Shown one piece after another: positions 1 through 8,600 of a stretch of DNA of 54,180 nt. A program made the translations under genes and the position numbers. Under the pieces are notes generated by a model. That model was not told the DNA's origin. It worked only from the letters and a program-made list of their open reading frames with translations, and did no database searches. The stretch lies in IMG/VR virus record IMGVR_UViG_3300047563_000085, positions 1 through 54,180 of that record; one strand, written 5' to 3'. The stretch is from a virus. The first letter of the stretch is position 1. Each line of letters begins with the position of its first letter.

Positions 1-2414
1 GAAATGATTACATTTCCATAACAATGCGTTATACCATAATCTGTCTGTGCTGATACCCCAAATGCAGAATCCTCAGAGTGAACAAAGTCCATAGCTCTTG
101 CGTGCGACTCTACCCAATTGTATCTGAATATCTCTCCAGATGCTCTAGATTTATAACTCGATCCGGTAGATCCTGCTCTGTTTTGTCCCAAATAATTACC
201 TTCTACTATTGGAGAAATGCCCTGATTATAAACTCCATGTTCTAGATAGGAATCAACTACACCGTTATCATATATTTTGCAATTTCGTATTGTCACTCGT
301 TTGCACGTTTCTGATAATTCCCCATCTTTAGACTGGGTGAATATACCAAATCCATTGTTAGTAACAACCAGATTCTCAAATAATAAATCTTCGCCGATTA
401 CTACATAAACACCAGCAGCAGATGAATATATCTCAGTACCGTTATAGTACCATGTCTTATAAGTTGATCCGTTTCTTGCTCCTTGCAATTGCAAATTCTT
501 TATTTGTATGAACTTTGGTTGATATATTCCCTTCGCATCTTTTGGTCCTCGTTTAATAACAATTCCACCCAAAGATTCTCCATATTGTGGGAAGTCTGGG
601 TTAAACACATCGAAGTTTCCACCCATATTGCACCCTGGTGCTGTTTCCGCAGCACTAAAATCGAATGTTGGACGATTTCCATTTGCATCAGTAACACCAT
701 TAATAACAATAGGATTGCTGGATGTGCCTGAACCTCGTAGACCAATTTTTGTCTTATATGGAGTAGATTTGTGAAATACGTTCACTGCGTCCCCAGCAAC
801 CAATGCTCCCCAAGGAACTAGGTCTGGTGTCTTATAATCGTATTGTTCTCCGACATTATAGGTATTATTGTCACCAATGAATGGGCGAGTAATTGGATTT
901 GATGGGAAGCTGACCCCGGGTACCGCAGCACCAACCACCACACTAGCAGAAGTTAAGGATACTGTTCCTTTTGCGTTAGACGCAACCACAGAGAAAGATA
1001 TATTCTTACCAATATCGCTAGGCGTCAATGTGTAATACTTTGATGTAGCTCCAGATATATTGACCCCATTAAACTTCCATTGATATGTGAATGTTGGAGA
1101 GAATGTCCAACCACCAGCCGAAGCCAATATAGTTCTGCCAGAAGTTACGCTCAGTGAATCTATAGCGGGTGGGTATTTGTTAGAAGGTAAATCCAATATA
1201 TAAACCTCCGCCGTAGTGGCAGTTAACGTCCCGGCTATATTAGTAGCAGTTACCGAACAATAAATTCTATTACCAATCGATCTAACATTTGTCGAATAAG
1301 TTGACGAATTATTACCAAATGATACTTTATTAGAAAACCATTCAAACGTATAAGAAGTATATAGCGTAGTCGGATAATTGACAGTTAATGTGTTTCCCCA
1401 TGCTCTACTCCCAGTTAATGTTGGTACCGTAACGAATTTTGGAAGTGGGACAACATCAGCAGTCAGTATTGATCTGGTGACAGTAGTACCAGAAGAATTG
1501 CTTGCATATACATTTACATATATCTTACAATATTCGTCCACAGGAAGAATAGTATAAGTGTTACTAGAAGAAACTACAGTTTCTATATCGTTGGAATCTA
1601 CTTTTATAAACTGATAAATGAACGCAGTAGGACTATTTGACCAACTGCCTTTGGATGCAGTTATCGTTTTTCCGACAGCAACCACTCCGGTTATAATCGG
1701 GACAGTTGCATTTCGTGGATATGTAATAGTTGGCGTTACAGTTGTCTGGTTATATTGTAGATTAGATATTCTGGTGTCGATAGCAGCTAGGGAATCATCT
1801 ATAGATGACAACCTACCAGTCAGTCCAACAATATCAGAAATAACATGAGTATGTACAGAATTAGCTTTAGTAGATAAGTCAGAGTTATTTGCTTTTTTCG
1901 CCAACTCAGTATCGGTATATGTCTTTAACGTATATGTGGATAAATCTGCTGAGGTAATAAGACCAGTTAATTGTGTCTTCAAGGCATAATCCGAAAGCAG
2001 TGCCACCAAACCAGATATTTGGTCGGTAGTGTGCGTATGAGTTATATTGGCTTTAGTAATCAATTCTGCGACATTTGCTTTTGTAGCTAACGTTGTTTCT
2101 AGATTGGCAATGTCTGATATACCATGCGTATGTACTAAATTTGCTTTTTGATCCAAAGAAAATTGCAAGTTATTGACGTTGCTGATAGTATGCGCATGGT
2201 CTATTCGTGCTCTCTGTTCTAACTCTGAAGTTAGCGATCTCACTTCTTCTATAGGGTGAGTATGTGGCAATATCCCGGTGTTATTATCCATTTGCGTAGT
2301 GACTGCTGGTGCCAAACTAATCGACGCATCGTATACATTTGCTACCGTCCCATCTGAATTGTAATATAAAAACCCGGTTAACGGTTCAATTCTGGTGTCG
2401 TCTATTATAGGCAT
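1..2414 (-). CDS. Giant tail fibre/depolymerase, 5' part (runs off left edge)
   Basis: Open for 804 codons from the ATG at 2414 to the left edge, so the C-terminus is missing. GGAGAA precedes the start by about nine bases. The N-terminus has repeated HTHxIxDIxGL units (residues about 50-190), typical of trimeric fibre shafts. Three Ig-like domains follow (YQFIKV, FEWFSN, YQWKFNG cores), then a pectin-lyase-like beta-helix from about residue 490. The helix shares INGVTDANGNRP, an SxYKSR segment, and RYNW..ESHAR with the fibre at 5630-10954, so the two are paralogues. It probably acts as a receptor-binding fibre that may bind or cleave surface polysaccharide; catalytic residues cannot be assigned. 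A late-type promoter box lies just upstream. Confidence 0.8.
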   Translation of the reverse strand, partial: MPIIDDTRIEPLTGFLYYNSDGTVANVYDASISLAPAVTTQMDNNTGILPHTHPIEEVRSLTSELEQRARIDHAHTISNVNNLQFSLDQKANLVHTHGISDIANLETTLATKANVAELITKANITHTHTTDQISGLVALLSDYALKTQLTGLITSADLSTYTLKTYTDTELAKKANNSDLSTKANSVHTHVISDIVGLTGRLSSIDDSLAAIDTRISNLQYNQTTVTPTITYPRNATVPIITGVVAVGKTITASKGSWSNSPTAFIYQFIKVDSNDIETVVSSSNTYTILPVDEYCKIYVNVYASNSSGTTVTRSILTADVVPLPKFVTVPTLTGSRAWGNTLTVNYPTTLYTSYTFEWFSNKVSFGNNSSTYSTNVRSIGNRIYCSVTATNIAGTLTATTAEVYILDLPSNKYPPAIDSLSVTSGRTILASAGGWTFSPTFTYQWKFNGVNISGATSKYYTLTPSDIGKNISFSVVASNAKGTVSLTSASVVVGAAVPGVSFPSNPITRPFIGDNNTYNVGEQYDYKTPDLVPWGALVAGDAVNVFHKSTPYKTKIGLRGSGTSSNPIVINGVTDANGNRPTFDFSAAETAPGCNMGGNFDVFNPDFPQYGESLGGIVIKRGPKDAKGIYQPKFIQIKNLQLQGARNGSTYKTWYYNGTEIYSSAAGVYVVIGEDLLFENLVVTNNGFGIFTQSKDGELSETCKRVTIRNCKIYDNGVVDSYLEHGVYNQGISPIVEGNYLGQNRAGSTGSSYKSRASGEIFRYNWVESHARAMDFVHSEDSAFGVSAQTDYGITHCYGNVII

Positions 2415-2440
2415 AAACAATTTCTCCATTTATTTTAACT

Positions 2441-2448
2441 TATTTATT
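2441..2448 (-). promoter_or_regulatory. Late-type promoter box AATAAATA
   Basis: AATAAATA on the minus strand, 27 bp before the fibre start at 2414. It fits the NNTAAATA box seen before many genes here and resembles the T4 gp55-dependent late promoter TATAAATA. Confidence 0.55.
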
Positions 2449-2456
2449 CAATCATA

Positions 2457-4442
2457 ATGTCATCAATATCATCAACCACAAAAGCCTTTTCTATATTAGG
2501 TAAACTAATATATTCCAACGTCGATACTTCGGTATTCACTGAAGTAATTACGAATGCCTGCGATAGCCATATAACCGCAAAACAAACAGTGCCAGTTTCT
2601 GTTACTATGGTTGGATCAAGTATACATATACGAGATTTTGGCACTGGTATCAAACCAGAAAACATAGATTCGGTTTATATGAATTTCTTTGAATCCACAA
2701 AAGAAGAAGATTCTTCAGTATGTGGAAAATTCGGTCTTGGTTCAAAATGCATTTATTATTATTACACTGGTGTGTTTGAAGTAAAAACAGTGGTGGATGG
2801 TTATGAGAGTCATTACAAATTTGAAGGTGGAGATGGAAAGCACCCATCAAAAGAAATATTATATGAAAACATTAGAAGCGATTCTCCGACTGGGGTAGCG
2901 GTATCATTCAAAGTAAAAGATATAAACGCAGTCAAGTGGCATCTAGCTAAATTGGCTACATTTTCCAATGTAGAAATTAACGTTTCTAGTATACTAGATA
3001 AAACCAACTTCTATAAAGAAACCACACCGTCTATATTAAAAGGAACAAAGTGGAAAACATATATACAAACTAGTAATGTCCCAACCGCTCAACATATGCG
3101 TGGGGCAACAATAATACAAAATGGATTGCTGATACAGGCACCAGCAACGTATTCTACAGAAAATTTTATAGTATTTCCATTAGATGATAAAGCGGTTCCA
3201 CTATCTTTAGACAGAACCGAAATAAAATTAGATACGGACGATCTTAAGAAACTAATAGCATCGTTGAATGCCGAATTGAAAGAATACGTAACTCCATTAC
3301 TACTCAGTTCTAGTAAGTATGAATTGCTATCCAAAGCAAAGTCCCTACTAAATCACAACAATTCATATATTGCCAATTTATTGGGTGATACAACCAGTAT
3401 GGGTCGGTCAATACTTCGTGACTTTGAATTTAATAGAAGAGAACTTTTAAGTAAATTCGAATCAACTTCCGAAATAAATGCGGTTTATTATGTCTATGAA
3501 TCTTCCACACGATATTCTAAAATCACCAACGCATATGATGTTCCAAACACATATGACTGTTATAACAAAAGTTGGTATATTCTTCCACCACGATTGTCGA
3601 ACGGAATGAACAAAGTCAAGCATCATATGCTTGCTAATGGAATAAAATCTTCTGGTGTGGTAGTTGCTTCCGATACAACCAACAAAAAAGACTGGTGTCT
3701 TGGCTTCGACAATTATATGTTAGTAGATAAAACATGGAAACATACTGTTGCTCCTACAGTGTCTGCTCCTAAAATAAAAGACGAAGATAGAATACATATA
3801 ACAAAACGAAAAAATGGAGAACGAGATGTTGCGGTCAAGTTGTCAGAATTAAAGCCGGGTATGAAACTTCTTGCTATAGAAGATCGTGCTTATTTTGAAT
3901 TTCTAGATTACGATGAATGTTATTGCACACCTACGTTTTCATCAGCCAAAGACCAGAAAATATTTGATAATTATTTAAAAACAAATAGTATAGAAGTAAC
4001 ATCAACCAAAGATGTTTATGATTATATGGCAGAAATAACATCAACCCCAGAGTTTGATGATTATATGGAAAGACTGTGCGATTCTGCAAAACATATATTG
4101 TCTTATAATTTAAGCAGATTCTTAAACATGCTAGCTCCTTTGGAAAAAAATATAGCTAAACGAAATATATTAACATCGTTGCTATTGAAGCGTAGGTCAG
4201 CATTATCCATTTCTACAACTTCGTATAGCGTAAATTACGACAAAATATGGAATTATGTTCGTACACATACTGACAATTTATATTATGCGTCTTTGGTGGA
4301 AACACTATCTACTGTCGTAAATGTTTCGCACGATATAAAAGATACATACCCCTTGTTGTATCAACTGATCGAGCATGGATCTATACACGAAGTAATGATT
4401 CCTAACCTAATTGATTATATAAACTTAATAGATCAAGAATAA
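2457..4442 (+). CDS. rIIA: rIIA-like GHKL ATPase protein
   Basis: 661 aa, close to T4 rIIA (725 aa). The N-terminus carries a GHKL ATP-binding fold: N-box EVITNACDSH (residues 29-38, with Asn33 and Asp36), G1 motif DFGTGI (60-65) and G2 motif GKFGLGSK (90-97). The rest is long and unlike MutL or Hsp90, which is why rIIA is favoured. In T4, rIIA is a membrane-associated protein affecting lysis inhibition and exclusion by lambda Rex; the mechanism is unresolved. No rIIB-like gene follows; a terminator comes directly after. The start is divergent from the fibre gene and lacks a clear Shine-Dalgarno sequence, so it is less certain. Alternative: an uncharacterised GHKL ATPase. Confidence 0.65.
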   Translation: MSSISSTTKAFSILGKLIYSNVDTSVFTEVITNACDSHITAKQTVPVSVTMVGSSIHIRDFGTGIKPENIDSVYMNFFESTKEEDSSVCGKFGLGSKCIYYYYTGVFEVKTVVDGYESHYKFEGGDGKHPSKEILYENIRSDSPTGVAVSFKVKDINAVKWHLAKLATFSNVEINVSSILDKTNFYKETTPSILKGTKWKTYIQTSNVPTAQHMRGATIIQNGLLIQAPATYSTENFIVFPLDDKAVPLSLDRTEIKLDTDDLKKLIASLNAELKEYVTPLLLSSSKYELLSKAKSLLNHNNSYIANLLGDTTSMGRSILRDFEFNRRELLSKFESTSEINAVYYVYESSTRYSKITNAYDVPNTYDCYNKSWYILPPRLSNGMNKVKHHMLANGIKSSGVVVASDTTNKKDWCLGFDNYMLVDKTWKHTVAPTVSAPKIKDEDRIHITKRKNGERDVAVKLSELKPGMKLLAIEDRAYFEFLDYDECYCTPTFSSAKDQKIFDNYLKTNSIEVTSTKDVYDYMAEITSTPEFDDYMERLCDSAKHILSYNLSRFLNMLAPLEKNIAKRNILTSLLLKRRSALSISTTSYSVNYDKIWNYVRTHTDNLYYASLVETLSTVVNVSHDIKDTYPLLYQLIEHGSIHEVMIPNLIDYINLIDQE

Positions 4443-4443
4443 C

Positions 4444-4478
4444 AAAAAGCCACTGAGAATATTCTCAGTGGCTTTTTT
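4444..4478. terminator. Bidirectional intrinsic terminator
   Basis: A perfect 12-bp stem (GCCACTGAGAAT) sits between an A-run and a T-run, between two convergent genes (2457-4442 plus, 4483-5229 minus). It can serve both. Confidence 0.9.
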
Positions 4479-4482
4479 CATT

Positions 4483-5229
4483 TCAACAATCACATTTTGT
4501 CAAAAATACAACATGGCATATCTTCCCAAGATGTTCTATTGGGGAAATTATTACAGAATACTGTTTATTAGAATATAATAATTTACTAGTTGATAATATA
4601 GTGTGGTCAAACGATATTGCATAATATTTCAATATATTACGAGCCTCTTCATTTGTCTCTATTACCGAAAATGACGAATCTAATAAAAATATAGCAGTTG
4701 GATTTGTGTTGGTTACCACATTGTATTTTATCCGCAGTTCTTCCAATTGGTTTTCTAAGGTTATATCCTTGAATAAAAATATATAAGCTTTATCACCGGC
4801 TGATCTTGGACTATGCGTATAATCTGCTCTTATTTTCACATCTGATATTTTTAGCTTTATCAATGAGCACCCATCTATCATATGTTTGATATCAGCATAC
4901 CCATCAGAAATTATAAAATAATCTGATAGGTTAGTATCGATAATAACCGATTCGGTTTTATCAAATAACCTGCATGCGGATGGATTCGTATTTTTTATTT
5001 TGAATTCCGAATCAGTTACCACAATCGCATCTTGTACTAAGTTGCTAGTGGAAAGCAACTGGCGTTCAGTGTCTAAAAATTTCGCTTTTAAGGCATCTGC
5101 TACTTCAACTGCCATTTTGGTAGTTTCTGCAGCGGCGGCCAATAATGCTTGTTGGCTAGCCATAACCAATACATCTTGTCTATTATGCTTGTCTTTTATT
5201 TTCTTTTTGTTCTTGAAAAATGAAAACAT
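4483..5229 (-). CDS. PAS-domain protein (two PAS modules), soluble
   Basis: 248 aa. A basic N-terminus (FFKNKKKIKDK) is followed by an alanine-rich helix likely to form a coiled coil (about 20-60). A PAS domain follows at about 57-160 (LVQDAIVVTDSEFKIKNTNP start, YIFLFKDITLENQ end) and a second at about 165-245 (NPTAIFLLDSSFSVIETNEE). PAS folds bind small ligands or cofactors and drive dimer signalling. No kinase, cyclase or DNA-binding output domain is visible. The gene lies 24 bp downstream of a small membrane-protein gene on the same strand, and the pair may work together at the membrane. PAS proteins are rare in phages; the input signal is unknown. Confidence 0.75.
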   Translation of the reverse strand: MFSFFKNKKKIKDKHNRQDVLVMASQQALLAAAAETTKMAVEVADALKAKFLDTERQLLSTSNLVQDAIVVTDSEFKIKNTNPSACRLFDKTESVIIDTNLSDYFIISDGYADIKHMIDGCSLIKLKISDVKIRADYTHSPRSAGDKAYIFLFKDITLENQLEELRIKYNVVTNTNPTAIFLLDSSFSVIETNEEARNILKYYAISFDHTILSTSKLLYSNKQYSVIISPIEHLGKICHVVFLTKCDC

Positions 5230-5253
5230 GATGTGTACCTCTCTCCTGTATCA

Positions 5254-5511
5254 TTATCGAGAAACTCTATCTTTTATTTGATATAGCACTTGTTTTAGTT
5301 CATTGAATGCCGTAGTCAAATCCATATTTCCTTTATAGTAATTGTCTATTATAACATCTATTCGCTTCTCTCTTTCGGTTGCACTGCCGATCAAGTTATA
5401 CATGATATATCCCATAGCAATTATTATGGCGATCAAAATGGATATAATTGCAGAGGGGCCGCCAGCCAATACAAATCCAAATATTTTCGTAAAAATGTCT
5501 TCTATCATTTT
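5254..5511 (-). CDS. Small single-span membrane protein
   Basis: 85 aa from the ATG at 5511, preferred over one 48 bp upstream because TGGAGAA precedes it at proper spacing. Residues about 16-40 form one hydrophobic segment (AIISILIAIIIAMGYIMYNL), followed by a charged tail that looks helical. Length and topology would fit a lysis accessory or membrane anchor, but no family is recognised. It is probably co-transcribed with the PAS protein gene. Confidence 0.6.
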   Translation of the reverse strand, partial: KMIEDIFTKIFGFVLAGGPSAIISILIAIIIAMGYIMYNLIGSATEREKRIDVIIDNYYKGNMDLTTAFNELKQVLYQIKDRVSR

Positions 5512-5597
5512 CGCAATTCTCCATCTATATGATAGCGATATATTTTCGTAATATATCACTTAAATAGTTAAAGTTTTTGCGATAAACATAATCACCA

Positions 5598-5605
5598 CAT
5601 AAATA
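5598..5605 (+). promoter_or_regulatory. Late-type promoter box CATAAATA
   Basis: CATAAATA, 25 bp upstream of the fibre start at 5630, which also has a good GGAGAG ribosome-binding site. Fits the NNTAAATA box. Confidence 0.6.
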
Positions 5606-5629
5606 CAGATATACATAAACGGAGAGAAT

Positions 5630-8600
5630 ATGCCTATTATTCAACCACAGGGCACAAGCCTGACAGGAAGTTTAACACAAACTACATCGGTGTCCAATTC
5701 TAATCATACTCATAATATTGGAGATATTGGTGGGCTCATTGGGGTTTTGAATTCAAAATCTGATGTGTCTCATCTACATTCTATAACATCCATAGTAGGG
5801 TTATCACCCGCACTTGCTACAAAAGCGGCATCGGTACATACCCATACTATTTCAGATATATCTGGACTTGGTGCTCATATGAGCACCATGACAGATTCTG
5901 TAGCCACGTTAACACAAACCGTGTCTGGTCTTATTACGTTGACTGGAGACCATACTACACAAATATCACAAATACTATCACAACTAGGATCGAACGCAAG
6001 CTCTAAACCAGTAATAGTTTCAGCCCCAGTTATAACCGGAACTCCTGCATTTGGATCTACTTTGTCAGTATCCACCGGGAACTGGACAAACTCGCCTACC
6101 GGTTTCTTTTATGTGTGGAATAGAAAAAATACTTCTGGGACCGTAACACAAATTGCTGGCGCGACTGCCAGCACTTATACTTTAGTTGCTGCCGATGCGG
6201 GTATGTATATTAGTGCCGATGTTACTTCTGCAAACTCATTAGGTGGAAATTCCCTACCATCCTCTTCCGCGTTTACCACAATAGTGTCCAAACCACCAAC
6301 TATAACAGTTAACCCATCTATATCTGGTACATTTGCTATTCTACAGACTCTAAGTTTGGTTATAGGAACTTGGTCAGACTCTCCATCATTTACATACCAG
6401 TGGTTGAGAAATGGCACGGCTATATCTGGAGCAACTGGGTTATCTTATGCTACACTTTCGTCCGATGCTGGGCAGAAGATAAGTGTTCGCGTAACTGGAA
6501 CTATATCTACCGGTTTTGCTACCGCAGATAGTGCAGAGGTTACTATTGCTGGTGTACCAGTAAATCAAGTATTGCCTACCCTATCGCCTTCAGCTATAAA
6601 CATAGGAACTCCGGTTTCATGTGCCGCTGGTACATGGTCGTTTTTCCCATCGTTCACATATCAGTGGAAAATAAATGGTGTAAGCATACCTAGTGCAACT
6701 TCATCGTCTTATACCACAATCTCTTCTGATTCTACAAAATCCCTAACATGTACTGTTACTGCGACAAATTCTGCTGGAGTTACTAGTGTAGATACTGCAG
6801 CAACTGTTGTTGGTACGGCGACTGATGGTGGAACAATCTACGGTAGTATAAATCGAGCAAATTATGGATTTAATGCAAATATAAATGATTGCTTGCCATT
6901 CCCTGTAGATAATGCATTTAATACAAAAATAAACACGTACCCTATTTCTCCATACAACGCAGCATTCCAAGAGAATTTTGGATGGACTAATTTATACCCC
7001 GACTTTGGTGGACTCATGTCGCCTCAGCCAAATGGAGAAACCGGCATATTATATGGTATACAATATCATGTCGTAGATGGTGCAACTCAACCAATGGTAT
7101 CAGTAACATTTACTACCGAATGGGGTTACAACTTTGGTAGTGAATCAGACAGCGGTCCTATGCCAATCCCATTAGACATTCAAATAGAAGGTGGTATAAA
7201 TGGCTACGATCGTCATATAATTGTTTTAGATAAAACAAATAAAAAAATATATGAGCTATATCGTGTAACCAAAATGGCCAACAACACATTCATGTGTGGA
7301 TCGGCTGCTATATTTGATATGACTACAAATACATGGCGTCCTATTGGGGTAGCCAATGAATGGACCTCGGCATCTGCATCGGGTATGCCTATATATCCTG
7401 GTCTTGTTAGATATGAAGAGGCCATCCTTGGCCCAGGCGGCATAAAGCACGCAATTGGATTCTCTATGAATTATACTCGCGATGCATATATAGCACCAGC
7501 TTCGCATATATCAAGTTCTAATTCCGAACCATTTTACCTACCGATGGGCGCAAGACTTCGTTTAAAATCTTCATTTGTTATAAATGCCGCGTGGCCTACC
7601 GAAGTAAAAGCTATTTTAACTGCCATGAAAGACTATGGTATTATTTGTTCAAATAATGGTTATGATGGTTTCTTTACTGGGGCTGGCGACACTAGATGGA
7701 ACAATGCAAAGATGAACCCCATCTTTGCAGGAATAACATTGGATAGTTTTGAATTAGTAGACACTGGTACTCTATATACTGCTGGCCACATTGCCATTCC
7801 ATATCCACAAGTTCCAACTATAATAAACAACCCATTAATATCTGCTACCCCAAGAGTAAATTCGTGGAGTTCTGTTTCCAATGGAGATTGGACTGGAGAG
7901 GTTTACAAATATATATACCAATGGGAGTTAGAGGGAGTCGCAATTCAAAATGCAAAGTATGCAAGCTATAAGCCAAAAATAGGAGATCTTGGTAAACAAT
8001 TATCAGTAACTGTAACTGGTATAGGACCAGTTGGCCAACTGTCGTTTACCACGCCATCCAAAACTATATTGGCAGAATCGTTTACTTATGTAAAAATGCC
8101 TTCTCCTGCTTTATCTCCACCATCTAGCGGACAGCCATCATCAAACCCTGTTACTTATGCGATGACTGGCGTTAGAACATTCGATATAGGTCCAGGAAAA
8201 ACATATACCACACCAGATACATTCCCTTGGCATACTCTAGTTGCCGGTGATGTGGTTAATATATATTACTCAGCCACTCCATACAATACGTTAATTACTA
8301 TAGATGCATTTGGTACAGAAACTAACCCAGTAATAATAAATGGTGTTACCGATGCTAATGGAAATCGTCCAAAGTTCGATGTGACTGCGGGTTGTTCAAA
8401 TGCGTCAGTATCTGCTCCAATATATTACCCATCTAACCGTTTGTCGTCGGATGGCTGGAGAAGACTTGGTGTTTTTAACTTGGCCATTCGCGGATCGGCC
8501 CAATGGACTAATTATGCTACTGGCTGGTACCCAGAATATATCACGTTTCAAAACTTTGAAGTGTGTGGGGCGAATACATCTACTCCTAACTTGATAACTC

